From positions 124,001-188,000 of the forward strand of contig NZ_AKJW01000061.1 in assembly GCF_000282135.1 (NCBI RefSeq): a stretch of 64,000 bases of DNA. The letters are read 5' to 3'. Positions 19,522 to 29,703 of the stretch are shown piece by piece. This DNA comes from Herbaspirillum sp. CF444 (lineage in GTDB: Bacteria; Pseudomonadota; Gammaproteobacteria; Burkholderiales; Burkholderiaceae_D). A program made the translations under genes and the position numbers. The notes under the pieces were generated by a model that saw only the letters and a list, made by a program, of their open reading frames with translations, made no database searches and was not told the DNA's origin. Positions within the stretch are counted from its first letter, which is position 1, and each line of letters opens with the position of its first letter.

Positions 19522-20448
19522 TCAGATAACAATTTCCAGGCGCGTCGGAATGGAAGTTTGCGCGCCCACGCGCGCGACGCTGATTGCCGCGGCGCGCTGG
19601 CCGAGCGCGATGGCGTCGGCTTCGCTGCGGCCTTCCGCCAGTGCGGCGACGAAGCCGCCAATGAAGGTGTCGCCCGCTGCCGTGGTGTCGATTGCCTTGA
19701 CGGCTTGTGCATCGAAATGTTCGGAGCCTGATTCCAGCGCCGCATAGACGCCTTTTTCTCCCAGTGTGACCAGCACATTGGTCGAGCCGGCCGCACGCAA
19801 TTTTCCGATCACTGTGGCAATCTGTTCGTCACTATCGTTTTCAATGCGGATACCGCTGGCAGGCATCCCGGCCAGCATGGCCGCTTCGATTTCATTGGGC
19901 ACCAGGTAATCGATTTGTCCGAGCAGTTCTGTCGGCAAAGCCTGTGCGGGAGCTGGATTGAGCACCACGGTCTTGCCCAGCGCATGCGCCAGCCTGATGG
20001 CGTGGATCACGGTCGGCAACGGCGATTCCAGTTGCAGCACGACGATGCGTGCCTGCTCGATCAGGCCGCGCGCGGCATCGATATGCGCGGGACTGAGTTC
20101 GGCATTGGCGCCGGAAGCCAGCACGATGCTGTTCTGGCCATTGTCATCCACCAGGATGGAGGCGATGCCGGATGCGGTATCGGGAATCGTCGTGACATGG
20201 CTGTCGTCAATGCCGTCCTTGCGCAAGGCGGCGCGCAGTTCTGCGCCGAAGGCGTCGTCGCCCAGGCAGGCCACCATGGCGACCTTGACGCTGTCGGCGC
20301 TCAGGCGCGCGCAGGCGACGGCCTGGTTGGCTCCCTTGCCGCCGGGGATGGTGCGGAACTGGCCGCCGGTGATGGTTTCGCCGGGAAGCGGCATGCGCGG
20401 CACGCGCAAGACCAGGTCCATGTTGATGCTGCCGATGATGACTATCAT
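19522..20448 (-). CDS. rbsK: ribokinase RbsK
   Basis: 308-residue PfkB-family sugar kinase that phosphorylates ribose to ribose 5-phosphate. It has the N-terminal GSINMDLV, the PfkB motif [10 protein letters not shown] near 36-45 and the catalytic [12 protein letters not shown] near 250-261, with Asp as the base. Start ATG 20448 begins directly at the fold; a longer in-frame extension overlaps the regulator gene region and is not protein-like. It sits between rbsR and rbsD in the operon. Confidence 0.95.
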   Translation of the reverse strand: MIVIIGSINMDLVLRVPRMPLPGETITGGQFRTIPGGKGANQAVACARLSADSVKVAMVACLGDDAFGAELRAALRKDGIDDSHVTTIPDTASGIASILVDDNGQNSIVLASGANAELSPAHIDAARGLIEQARIVVLQLESPLPTVIHAIRLAHALGKTVVLNPAPAQALPTELLGQIDYLVPNEIEAAMLAGMPASGIRIENDSDEQIATVIGKLRAAGSTNVLVTLGEKGVYAALESGSEHFDAQAVKAIDTTAAGDTFIGGFVAALAEGRSEADAIALGQRAAAISVARVGAQTSIPTRLEIVI

Positions 20449-20492
20449 GTGCGTCTGAATGGGTAAGTAAATCAATAAGGAATCAAGAGTTG

Positions 20493-21491
20493 CTACGTCT
20501 GCACACGGACCGTCGAGCCGCGTACGTGCAATTGCGGCGTGATGGTCTGTCGTTGCACCGGACGGTTTGGGTCGGCGATGCGATCGAGCAGGCACTGCGC
20601 GGTCAGCTGGCCCAGCGTGCGCGTGTTCTGCGACACGCTGGTCAATGGCGGGTGCACGAACTGCGCCAGATCGATATCGTCGAAACCGATGACCGACAGC
20701 GCATCCGGCACGTCGATGCCGCGTTCGGCTGCAGCGCGCAGCGCACCGATGGCCATCAGGTCGTTGCAGCAGAAAATCGCATCCGGCATGTCATCGGACG
20801 TCAACAGTTCGCGTGCAGCCGTGTAGCCGCCCGCGCTGGTGAAGTCGGCATATCTCAGCATGTCGTCCTGCACGGCGACGCCGGCGTCTCGCAGCGTCCG
20901 GCGCAGGCCGGCGATGCGTTCGCAGGAAATATCCAGGCTCTCCGGACCGCCGATGCAGGCGATGCGGCGGCGACCCAGCGCCAGCAGATGTTCCGCCGCC
21001 AGCGTGCCGCCGGCGGCGTTGTCGACGGCCACCAGATCGATGGCCATGTCTTTCGGCGCACGGTCCAGCAGCACGGTCGGCACTTTCATCTTGCGTAGCA
21101 GTTCGCCGTCGGTCTGGGCCAGCGTGGCGACGATCAGGCCGTCGCAGCGCTTGGTCAGCAACACGTTGAGATAGTCGCGCTGCTTGGCCGGGTCGTCGTC
21201 GGAATTGCACAGGATGACGCTGTAGCCGGCGGCGTAGCAACTGTCTTCGATGCCGCGCGCCACTTCCGAGAAGTAAGGGTTGGTATTGTTGGGAATGATC
21301 AGGCCGATACTGCCGGTGGCGTTGCTCTTGAGCGAACGCGCCAGGGCGCTGGGCACGTAGGCCAGCGCTTCGACGGCGGCGAGCACGCGGTCGCGCGCGT
21401 CGACGCTGACCGGCCGGGTCTTGTTCAGCACGTGCGATACCGTGGTGTAAGACACGCCGGCGTGACGCGCTACGTCTTTGATGGTTGCCAT
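20493..21491 (-). CDS. rbsR: LacI-family transcriptional regulator, ribose operon repressor
   Basis: 332-residue repressor. The LacI helix-turn-helix occupies residues 2-24 (TIKDVARHAGVSYTTVSHVL), followed by the hinge (SALARSLKSN) and a periplasmic-binding-protein-like effector domain. Its place inside the rbs operon between rbsC and rbsK, and the presence of one strong palindromic LacI-type site upstream of rbsB, suggest that it represses its own operon and is released by ribose. Ligand identity is inferred from context. Confidence 0.92.
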   Translation of the reverse strand: MATIKDVARHAGVSYTTVSHVLNKTRPVSVDARDRVLAAVEALAYVPSALARSLKSNATGSIGLIIPNNTNPYFSEVARGIEDSCYAAGYSVILCNSDDDPAKQRDYLNVLLTKRCDGLIVATLAQTDGELLRKMKVPTVLLDRAPKDMAIDLVAVDNAAGGTLAAEHLLALGRRRIACIGGPESLDISCERIAGLRRTLRDAGVAVQDDMLRYADFTSAGGYTAARELLTSDDMPDAIFCCNDLMAIGALRAAAERGIDVPDALSVIGFDDIDLAQFVHPPLTSVSQNTRTLGQLTAQCLLDRIADPNRPVQRQTITPQLHVRGSTVRVQT

Positions 21492-21545
21492 GTTTTGCTA
21501 TCTCTGAATGCGCGTTGATGGGTACGGTTGGTGTAGTTAGTGTAG

Positions 21546-22520
<975 letters not shown>

Positions 22521-22558
22521 GGTCTTTGTCGGTTGTGCTCGTGTGGGTGTCGTCACGG

Positions 22559-24109
22559 TCAGGCCGCCTGAGTCGCTGTAGCGGCAGCGGCGGAGGGCGA
22601 GTTCATGTAGCCGCTGAACGCCGATGCGAGGATCGCTTCCTGGCTCCATTGGCCGCGTTCGAAAGTGTCGACCAGCTTGCCCGCGCTCATCACGGCGATG
22701 CGATCGCAGATCAGCATCAGTTCGCGCAGGTCGCTGGAAACGATCAGCAAGCCCTTGCCCTGGCGCGACAGGTCGGCCAGCAATTTGTAAATGTCGAACT
22801 TGGCGCCGATGTCGATGCCGCGCGTCGGTTCGTCGAACAGCATGATCGGGCAATCGCGGTAGAGCCAGCGCGCGATGACGACTTTTTGCTGGTTGCCGCC
22901 GGAGAGTTCTCCCGCCGCTTGCGCGCCGTCGCGCGAGCGGATGCGCAGGCGCTTGATGTAATCCTCGGCAACGGCGGTTTCGGCGTCGCCGTCGAGCAGG
23001 CCCATCTTGCTGACCTCGCCGAGTTTGGCCAGGGTGGCGTTGACGGCGATCGATTGCGGCAGCAGCAGGCCCTGGCTCTTGCGGTCTTCGGTGATCATGG
23101 CGATGCCGGCGGCGATGGCGTGTTTCGGCGAACGAATGTCGGCGGCCTGGGTCCGGTCGCCGATGAAGACTTCGCCCTGGTCGGCACGATCGGCGCCGAA
23201 AATCAGGCGCAGCAATTCAGTGCGGCCCGATCCGATCAGGCCGGCCACGCCGAGGATTTCACCGGCGCGCAGATCGAAGGAAGCCGGCGCCACTACTTCG
23301 CCGCGACCGAGATTGCGCACCCGCAGCAGCGGCGCACCGATGTCGCGGTGACCGAGGTCGAGTTCCGCTTCCGCCGCGCGGCCGACCATCAGCTGCACCA
23401 GCGCATCGCTGCTGTAGCCGCCGATGGCGTCGTCGCACACCAGCTTGCCGTCGCGCAGCACGGCGATGCGGTCGGCGACCTGTTTCAATTCTTCCAGACG
23501 ATGCGAGATGTAGATGATCGCCACGCCTTCGGATTGCAGGCGCGCGATCTGCGCGAACAGCAATTCCACTTCGCGGCTGGTCAGCATGGCGGTCGGTTCG
23601 TCCAGCACCAGCAGGCGGCAGCTGCCGATCAGATTGCGCGCAATCTCCACCATTTGCTGATGGCCCACGCCGAGGTCGCCGACCGGCGTCCACGGATCGA
23701 TGTCGGTCAGGCCGACGGCCGTCATCTGCGCTTGCGCCAGCGCGGCCAGTCTGGGCTTGTCGATCCAGCCGAAGCGTTGCGGCAACTGATTGAGGAACAG
23801 GTTTTCGGCGATGCTCAGCGTCGGGATCAGGTTCAACTCCTGCATCACCATGCGGATGCCGAGCTGTTCCGCTTCGGTGCGCGAGCGCGGCTGGTAGGGC
23901 TGGCCGTCGAGCAGCATGGCGCCCGTGGTGGATTGCACCAGGCCGCAGACGATCTTGGAGAGCGTGCTCTTGCCGGCGCCGTTTTCGCCTGTCAGCGCGA
24001 GGATCTGGCCGGGACGGATTTCCAGCGAGACGTCGCTGAGGACCGGTTCGACATAGGTCTTGCCGATGCCGCTGAGCGACAGCAAGGCCGGGGATGATGG
24101 ATTGGACAT
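22559..24109 (-). CDS. rbsA: ribose ABC transporter ATP-binding protein RbsA
   Basis: 516-residue ATPase with two fused ABC domains. The first has Walker A GENGAGKS near 41-48 and Walker B LLVLDEPTAML. The second has LSGGNQQKVVIARWL and IMLFDEPTRGIDIGAK, with a degenerate Walker A (GLIGSGRTE), normal for this subfamily. The first signature is LGVGHQQMVEIA, also the usual RbsA variant. GGAGG lies 8 nt before ATG 24109. Second gene of the operon after rbsB. Confidence 0.95.
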   Translation of the reverse strand: MSNPSSPALLSLSGIGKTYVEPVLSDVSLEIRPGQILALTGENGAGKSTLSKIVCGLVQSTTGAMLLDGQPYQPRSRTEAEQLGIRMVMQELNLIPTLSIAENLFLNQLPQRFGWIDKPRLAALAQAQMTAVGLTDIDPWTPVGDLGVGHQQMVEIARNLIGSCRLLVLDEPTAMLTSREVELLFAQIARLQSEGVAIIYISHRLEELKQVADRIAVLRDGKLVCDDAIGGYSSDALVQLMVGRAAEAELDLGHRDIGAPLLRVRNLGRGEVVAPASFDLRAGEILGVAGLIGSGRTELLRLIFGADRADQGEVFIGDRTQAADIRSPKHAIAAGIAMITEDRKSQGLLLPQSIAVNATLAKLGEVSKMGLLDGDAETAVAEDYIKRLRIRSRDGAQAAGELSGGNQQKVVIARWLYRDCPIMLFDEPTRGIDIGAKFDIYKLLADLSRQGKGLLIVSSDLRELMLICDRIAVMSAGKLVDTFERGQWSQEAILASAFSGYMNSPSAAAATATQAA

Positions 24110-24231
24110 TCAGCCTCCACCGTGACGGTGTGGTTCGGTAACGCAATATGGCAGGAAGGGCGGAACAGGGCGAGACGCGCGAAAGCGCAGCGGCATCCCG
24201 CCCTGTGTTTCAACAACTTGTTTCCAATAAC

Positions 24232-25188
24232 TTACTTGCTGTCCTTGGTCACCAATTGGACCTTGGTCTCGACGGCGCCGCTCAGGCTGCTTTGCGGTTT
24301 CTTGTCGGCCAACGCCTTGAGCACCGTTTCGATGCCGAACACGGCTTGCTGCGAAGCGAACTGGTCGGCGGTCGCCAGCACGCGGCCATCTTTGAGCATC
24401 GGCTTGATGGCGTTGATGTTGTCGTAACCGACCACCAGCACCTTGCCGGTCTTGCCCGCAGCCTTGACGGCGGCGACGGCGCCCAGCGCCATGTTGTCGT
24501 TGCCGGCCAGGATCGCCTTGATGTCAGGATTGGCGTTCAGCATGGCGGCGGCAACCTTGTTGCCCGGATCGATTTCCCATTGGCCCGACTGCACCGACAC
24601 CACCTTGGCGCCGGCTGCGCCCATGGCGTCCTGGAAGCCCAACGTGCGCTGTTGCGCGTTGAAGGTGGTGGAGACGCCTTCGATGATCGCGACCTTGTCG
24701 CCGCTCTTGATCTGCTTGGCCAGGAAGTCGCCGACCAGCTTGGCGCCCTTGCGGTTGTCGGGGCCGACGAAGGGTACGGTGATGCCTTTTTCCTTCAGGG
24801 CGGCATCGTCGAACTTGTTGTCGATGTTGACCACGATGATGCCGGCGTCGATCGCCTTCTTGATCACCGGCACCAGCGCCTTGGAGTCGGCCGGTGCGAT
24901 CACCAGGCCGCTGACTTTGGAGACGATCATCTGTTCGACGATCTTGATCTGGTTGGCGGTGTCCTGTTCGTCCTTGATGCCGTTGGCGATCAGGTCGTAT
25001 TGCGCCGCGTGCGCCTTCTGGTGTTCCTTGGCGCCGTTTTCCATGGTCAGGAAGAACTCGTTGGCCAGCGACTTCATCACCAGCGCAACCTTCGGTTTGG
25101 CCGCGGTCTGGGCCATGGCCGGCAATGTCGGCAGCGCGCAGGCGAGGACGGTGGCGGCAATCAGCTTGAGGCGGATACGTGTATTCAT
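24232..25188 (-). CDS. rbsB: periplasmic ribose-binding protein RbsB
   Basis: 318-residue substrate-binding protein (Peripla_BP_4 fold). The signal peptide ends at PAMAQ near residue 26 and the mature chain begins with AAKPKVALVMKSLANEFFLTM. First gene of the operon, with a GGAGA ribosome binding site before ATG 25188. It is separated from rbsA by about 120 bp, a spacing that often allows the binding protein to be made in excess. The operator palindrome lies 75 bp upstream. Confidence 0.94.
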   Translation of the reverse strand: MNTRIRLKLIAATVLACALPTLPAMAQTAAKPKVALVMKSLANEFFLTMENGAKEHQKAHAAQYDLIANGIKDEQDTANQIKIVEQMIVSKVSGLVIAPADSKALVPVIKKAIDAGIIVVNIDNKFDDAALKEKGITVPFVGPDNRKGAKLVGDFLAKQIKSGDKVAIIEGVSTTFNAQQRTLGFQDAMGAAGAKVVSVQSGQWEIDPGNKVAAAMLNANPDIKAILAGNDNMALGAVAAVKAAGKTGKVLVVGYDNINAIKPMLKDGRVLATADQFASQQAVFGIETVLKALADKKPQSSLSGAVETKVQLVTKDSK

Positions 25189-25262
25189 CAAAGTCTCCAG
25201 ATGGTGTTGTAAGCGGCGGGTTTCGTATGGGTCGAATGCCGGTATGAGCAATAACATGCAAT

Positions 25263-25278
25263 GCGCAAACGTTTGCGC
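25263..25278. promoter_or_regulatory. perfect 16-bp palindromic LacI-family operator for rbsBACRKD
   Basis: GCGCAAACGTTTGCGC is a perfect palindrome with the central CG step typical of LacI/RbsR operators. It lies 75 bp upstream of the rbsB start, placed to overlap the promoter. The likely ligand is the RbsR encoded in the same operon. Confidence 0.85.
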
Positions 25279-25499
25279 GACTGAATCATAGCACCGGAAT
25301 TCGCAGAAATGAAGGTCGTCGTCGAAACGATTTATGCGGCGGCGCGGCAGTTTCTGGTCGTTTGATCAGAATTTTTCCGGAAAAAGTTTCGACTTGATCG
25401 GCTATATCAATGACGGTGTGCGAGATGAATTTGTTTTTGCGCTGCGGCAAAAATGTGCAAGGACGTACAGGGGAAATTGAAGGAGAAGGCGAGAACTAT

Positions 25500-25543
25500 G
25501 CGGGCAAGAAGCGGGCAAGAAGCGGGCAAGAGGCGGGCAAGAA
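25500..25543. repeat. four tandem copies of an 11-bp unit (GCGGGCAAGAA)
   Basis: Units start at 25500, 25511, 25522 and 25533; three are identical and the third differs by one base. The array abuts the hairpin at 25547-25575 beyond the end of mltD. This is a candidate polymorphic tandem repeat. It is too short and lacks spacers, so it is not a CRISPR array. Confidence 0.9.
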
Positions 25544-25546
25544 GCC

Positions 25547-25575
25547 GCGCAGGCCGGAATCGATCCGGCCTGCGC
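25547..25575 (-). terminator. terminator-like hairpin after mltD
   Basis: GCGCAGGCCGGA and TCCGGCCTGCGC form a perfect 12-bp stem with a 5-nt loop, 10 bp after the mltD stop on the minus strand. No proper T run follows; instead the CTTCTTGCCCGC repeat begins. It may terminate with help or act as an RNA-stabilising hairpin. Confidence 0.6.
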
Positions 25576-25585
25576 AGAAGAGCGA

Positions 25586-27115
25586 TCAACGACGGCGCGT
25601 GCCGTTTTCGGAAGCCAGGGTGATCGGCGCGGCGGAGGCGGTCTTGCGCACCGGCGCTGCGCGGACGTTGTTCTTGGCCACCACGGGCGCCTTGCGGATC
25701 GGCTTGGCCGGTGCATGGACGACCTGACGTACGTGTACCGGACCAGCCGCAGGGGCGGCTTGATAAGGCACTTGCAACTGCAGGCTCTGGCCGTTGGCCA
25801 GCACGTCGCGATGCAAGCCGTTCCATTGCTTGATCTGGACCACGCTGACGCGGTAGCGGCTGGCGATGGACGCCAGCGTGTCGCGCTTGCCGGCTTTCAC
25901 GTAGATGCGCTTGAAGTCGGGCACGTCTGGCGCCACCGCCAGGCGGGCGCTGTCGGCCATTTCCGGCGTGATCTCGGTTTCCACCGAGGTTTCCGTCTTC
26001 GGCACCAGGATCGTCGAACCGGCTTTCAGGACCATCTTCGGCGGAATCTGGTTGACGCTGCGGATCACGTCCGGCGTGGTGCCGAACTTGCTGGCGATAG
26101 TTTCGATGCGTTCACGCGCGCTGGAGACGGTGTGCGCGGTCCACGAAGACAAGGCCTGCGTGAACTTGGACATGTTGGCCTTGAACTTCTCGGCATTGCT
26201 TTCCGGCAGCAGGATCTTGGTGTCGTCGCCGCCGATGATGACCGGACGGTTGAATTGCGGGTTCAGCGCCTTGAATTCGTCGAGCGACAATTCGGCCAGC
26301 TGGGCCGCGACCTTGACGTCGATGTTGCGGGTCTTGCCGATGGTGACGAAGTAGGGCTGGTTGTCGACCTTGGGCAGGTCGATGTTGAATTCGCCCGGCG
26401 TGGCGATGATGTTCTTGACGGCTTGCAGCTTCGGCACGTAGTTGCGCGTTTCATTCGGCATCTGCGCCGATAGCGTGTTGAAGTCGATCGGCAGGCCGGC
26501 TGCCAGGTTGCGGTTCACGGCGCGCTGCACCGAGCCTTCGCCCCAGTTATAAGCGGCCAGCGCCAGTTGCCAGTCGCCGAACATGCCGTACAGTTTCTGC
26601 AGGTAGGTCAGCGCCGCATCGGTCGAGGCCAGCACGTCGCGGCGCTCGTCGGTGAACATGTTCTGCTTCAGGTTGTAGTCGCGGCCGGTCGAGGGAATGA
26701 ACTGCCACATGCCGGCTGCCTTGGCAGTCGACAGCGCCTGCGGATTGAAGGCGGACTCAATGAACGGCAGCAGCGCCAGTTCGGTCGGCATGCCGCGCTT
26801 CTCAAGTTCCTGCACGACGTGGAACAGGTAGCGCGATGCGCGCACGGTGGTGCGCTGGATATAGTCGGGGCGCGAGCTGTACCACTGGGTCTGATTGTCG
26901 ACCAGAGGATTTTCCAGATTCGGAATGCCGAAGCCCTTGCGGATGCGCGCCCAGATGTCGATGTCTTCCATGCCAGGCAAAGCGGACGAAGGATCGTTGG
27001 GATTGATCGCGTTGAAGGGAGCGGGATAGATCGAGATGTCGTTGGCGTGGACGAGGAGAGGAGTACCTAGAGAGAAAAGCGCGGCTATCGCTAATTTCTT
27101 GAATGTTCGCTGCAT
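25586..27115 (-). CDS. mltD: membrane-bound lytic murein transglycosylase D with LysM domains
   Basis: 509-residue envelope enzyme that cleaves glycan strands to 1,6-anhydromuropeptides. The signal peptide is about 1-24 (ends LLVHA). An SLT domain follows with the catalytic Glu in LPFIESAFNPQA near residue 120, then AAGMWQFIPSTGRDYNL and AAYNWGEGSV. The C-terminal half has LysM-like peptidoglycan-binding modules (around 335-385 and 435-480) and a basic Pro/Ala/Lys-rich tail. No Cys is available for lipidation, unlike E. coli MltD. ATG 27115 is chosen for the signal peptide. gloB lies upstream on the same strand, as in E. coli. Confidence 0.92.
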   Translation of the reverse strand: MQRTFKKLAIAALFSLGTPLLVHANDISIYPAPFNAINPNDPSSALPGMEDIDIWARIRKGFGIPNLENPLVDNQTQWYSSRPDYIQRTTVRASRYLFHVVQELEKRGMPTELALLPFIESAFNPQALSTAKAAGMWQFIPSTGRDYNLKQNMFTDERRDVLASTDAALTYLQKLYGMFGDWQLALAAYNWGEGSVQRAVNRNLAAGLPIDFNTLSAQMPNETRNYVPKLQAVKNIIATPGEFNIDLPKVDNQPYFVTIGKTRNIDVKVAAQLAELSLDEFKALNPQFNRPVIIGGDDTKILLPESNAEKFKANMSKFTQALSSWTAHTVSSARERIETIASKFGTTPDVIRSVNQIPPKMVLKAGSTILVPKTETSVETEITPEMADSARLAVAPDVPDFKRIYVKAGKRDTLASIASRYRVSVVQIKQWNGLHRDVLANGQSLQLQVPYQAAPAAGPVHVRQVVHAPAKPIRKAPVVAKNNVRAAPVRKTASAAPITLASENGTRRR

Positions 27116-27453
27116 GGGTACAAGGTCCTGTGCCTGAGGCTGAAGAAAGCGTTGTCTGTTCACCGGTCGTTTTAGATCCACTGCACCTCCTGCTAAGAAG
27201 TATGTGCCGGATGCTGCAAAAAGAGCGCAGCAATAAAGCAAATGCGGAGCTGCTGCGCTCTGCCCGGTTCTGTTATTAAAAAACGACAAAACCGTGTGTT
27301 TATCTAAAAACGGCTTGCAAGCCGATGGGATTTGGAGAATAGACGGAGTGTACGTAAGCCCCTTTTCACTCGTCAAGTAAAAATTCATTTATGTTACAAA
27401 GCATAAGCCCTTGATTCGCTTGGTATTTGTCCGAAAAAGGGGGTGATCCGGGC
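27116..27453. other. 338-bp region between gloB and mltD
   Basis: No gene is supported. The 27280-27430 part is distinctly A/T-rich and is probably the mltD promoter and leader. No clear terminator after gloB or defined promoter motif was recognised. Confidence 0.5.
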
Positions 27454-28317
27454 TTATTTGTAGCTATTCTTCCATTCGCGCAGGGCCGCGAATGTTTCCA
27501 CCGGGTCAATTTGTGACAAAACAGAGGGCAGGCGGCCGGCTTGCTGCAGGCGCGCCACGACCGGTTTTTCCTTGTAGCGGAGGAAAGGATTGGTCTGTAT
27601 CTCCAGTGCAATGGTCGACGGCACGGTGGGTTCGTGGCGGCTGCGTTTGGCCTGCTCGTTTTCGATGCGTGCGATCAAGGCTTCGTTGCCGGGTTCGATT
27701 TCGCGGGCGAAGCGCAGGTTGGACAGGGTATATTCGTGGGCGCAGTAGACCTTGGTGTCGCCCGGCAGCGCGGTCAGTTTGGACAGCGAGTTCACCATCT
27801 GCGCCGCAGTGCCTTCGAACAGTCGCCCGCAGCCGCCCGCAAACAGGGTGTCGCCGCAGAACAGCCAGCCCTGGCGCGCGGCATAATACGCGATATGGCC
27901 TTTGGTGTGGCCGGGCACGTCGATGACCTTCAGGTCCAGCGCCAGGTCGGCCAGATGCACCAGGTCGTTTTCCCACAAAGCTTGCGTAATCGTCGGAATC
28001 GCTTCGCCGGCGGGGCCGTAGACCGGAACTTGTGTATGCTGCAATAGCGCGGGCACGCCGCCGACATGGTCAGCGTGATGATGAGTCAGTAGAATAGCGG
28101 CCAGCGTCAGGCCATGCGCGTCGAGCGCGGCAATGATCGGCGTCGCATCGCCGGGGTCGACCACCGCAGCATGAACGCCGTCATGAATCAACCAGAGGTA
28201 ATTATCGTCAAATGCGGGAACAGTTAAAACATTCAATGATGCGTTCGGGACGGCTGGCTCGATGATGGAGTTCGTGGCCGAATTTGTGGCTAAACTCGTG
28301 GCTGGCTGGACTGGCAT
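27454..28317 (-). CDS. gloB: hydroxyacylglutathione hydrolase (glyoxalase II)
   Basis: Cytosolic metallo-beta-lactamase-fold enzyme that hydrolyses S-lactoylglutathione to lactate and glutathione. It shows [11 protein letters not shown] (metal site), [28 protein letters not shown] and the C-terminal [19 protein letters not shown] of glyoxalase II. Family members usually begin directly at [15 protein letters not shown]. From ATG 28317 this protein has an extra 27-residue Thr/Asn/Ser/Ala-rich leader containing repeated ATNS. A TTG at 28236 would remove it but has no ribosome binding site. The divergent methyltransferase starts only 22 bp away from ATG 28317. Confidence 0.92.
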   Translation of the reverse strand: MPVQPATSLATNSATNSIIEPAVPNASLNVLTVPAFDDNYLWLIHDGVHAAVVDPGDATPIIAALDAHGLTLAAILLTHHHADHVGGVPALLQHTQVPVYGPAGEAIPTITQALWENDLVHLADLALDLKVIDVPGHTKGHIAYYAARQGWLFCGDTLFAGGCGRLFEGTAAQMVNSLSKLTALPGDTKVYCAHEYTLSNLRFAREIEPGNEALIARIENEQAKRSRHEPTVPSTIALEIQTNPFLRYKEKPVVARLQQAGRLPSVLSQIDPVETFAALREWKNSYK

Positions 28318-28338
28318 GGTCGGAAGAGGGCTCGCGTA

Positions 28339-29127
28339 ATGGCTGGGATCGATACGGATCTGAACAAGTCGATTATAGCCCTCGACGCCTGGCTGCATAC
28401 GCCGATGGGCAATTACGTCCGCGCCTGGGAGCAGAAGCATCTGGATGCGCTGACGGCGGACATCTTCGGCTTCAACGCGGTGCAGATCGGCATGCCGCAA
28501 ATCAATGCGCTGCAAGCCAACCGCATGCCGTATCGTTGGCTCACCGACAACTGTCTGCCCACCGAGTCGCAAGAAGGTCGCGAGATCCCGATGGTGGTGG
28601 CGCACGATTTTTCCGAGTTGCCGTTCGCCACGCAAAGCCTCGACCTGGTGGTCTTGCCGCACGTGCTGGAATTCAGCGCCGAGCCGCACCAGGTGCTGCG
28701 CGAAGTCGAGCGCGTGCTGATTCCCGAAGGCCAGGTCATCATCTGCGGCTTCAATCCCACCAGCCTGTGGGGCATGCGCCAGGCCGGCGGCCGCTTGACC
28801 GGCGCGCATTTCCTGCCGCAGGACGGTGAATTCATCCGCCTGCCGCGCCTGAAGGACTGGCTCAAGCTGCTCAACATGGAAGTCAATCGCGGCCATTTCG
28901 GTTGCTATGCGCCGCCTTGCGCCACGCAAAAATGGCTGGACCGTTTCGGCTTCATGGAAAAAGCCGGCGACCGCTGGTGGCCGTATTTCGGCGCGGTCTA
29001 TATCGTGCAGGCGATCAAGCGCGTCCAGGGCATGCGCCTGATCGGCCCGGCCTGGAGCAAGCAAAAAGTCAAAGTGCCGAAAGGCATGCCGGCCACGAAC
29101 CGGATCCATCGCATCCATAAAGAATAA
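28339..29127 (+). CDS. SAM-dependent methyltransferase (YafS-like, unknown substrate)
   Basis: 262-residue protein of the methyltransferase-11 type. The usual glycine-rich motif I is replaced by [13 protein letters not shown]. Post-motif elements [21 protein letters not shown] and [15 protein letters not shown] are clear. It lies between gloB (divergent) and rnhA (same strand, 92 bp downstream). E. coli yafS occupies the same position between gloB and rnhA, so orthology is likely. The substrate is not known from the sequence. Confidence 0.88.
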   Translation: MAGIDTDLNKSIIALDAWLHTPMGNYVRAWEQKHLDALTADIFGFNAVQIGMPQINALQANRMPYRWLTDNCLPTESQEGREIPMVVAHDFSELPFATQSLDLVVLPHVLEFSAEPHQVLREVERVLIPEGQVIICGFNPTSLWGMRQAGGRLTGAHFLPQDGEFIRLPRLKDWLKLLNMEVNRGHFGCYAPPCATQKWLDRFGFMEKAGDRWWPYFGAVYIVQAIKRVQGMRLIGPAWSKQKVKVPKGMPATNRIHRIHKE

Positions 29128-29219
29128 AATGCCGCTTGCGCGGACAGTCGACGACATCCGCGCAGCGCGCAAAGATCAAGCAACAACCAAGTAACAACCA
29201 AGCAACTGAAGAAGTGAAT

Positions 29220-29684
29220 ATGAGCAAAGAACAGATGGACAACGCCGAGATGGACAAAGTGGAGATCTACGCCGATGGCGCCTGCAAGGGCAACCCGGGC
29301 AAGGGCGGCTGGGGCGCCTTGCTGATCGCCGGCGGCCGCGAGAAGGAATTGTGCGGCGGCGAAAACAACACCACCAACAACCGCATGGAACTCAAAGCCG
29401 TGATCGAAGCGCTCGGCGCACTCAATCGTCCATGCGACGTGACGGTCTACACCGACAGCCAGTACGTGCAAAAAGGCATCAGCGAATGGATCCACGGCTG
29501 GAAGGCGCGCGGCTGGAAAACCGCTTCGCGCGAGCCGGTCAAGAACGTCGACCTGTGGCAGGCGCTCGACGCCGCCCAGGCGCAGCACAAGATCGAATGG
29601 CGCTGGGTCAAGGGGCACGCCGGCCACGCCGGCAACGAGCGCGCCGACCAGCTCGCCAATCGCGGCGTAGAATCGATCCGCTGA
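29220..29684 (+). CDS. rnhA: ribonuclease HI
   Basis: 154-residue enzyme that cuts the RNA strand of RNA/DNA hybrids. All four catalytic acids align with E. coli RNase HI at a constant offset of nine: D19 ([11 protein letters not shown]), E57 (NRMELKA), D79 ([10 protein letters not shown]) and D143 (NERADQLAN). ATG 29220 is preferred; the in-frame upstream extension is polar and lacks a ribosome binding site. dnaQ follows 19 bp later, and the pairing rnhA-dnaQ is also seen in enterobacteria, where they are divergent. Confidence 0.96.
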   Translation: MSKEQMDNAEMDKVEIYADGACKGNPGKGGWGALLIAGGREKELCGGENNTTNNRMELKAVIEALGALNRPCDVTVYTDSQYVQKGISEWIHGWKARGWKTASREPVKNVDLWQALDAAQAQHKIEWRWVKGHAGHAGNERADQLANRGVESIR

Positions 29685-29703
29685 AGAAAGTCAGGAGCAC
29701 ACC

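Noticed and set aside
25500-25543. CRISPR-like repeats
   Set aside because: Units are 11 bp, directly adjacent and without spacers; a simple tandem repeat.
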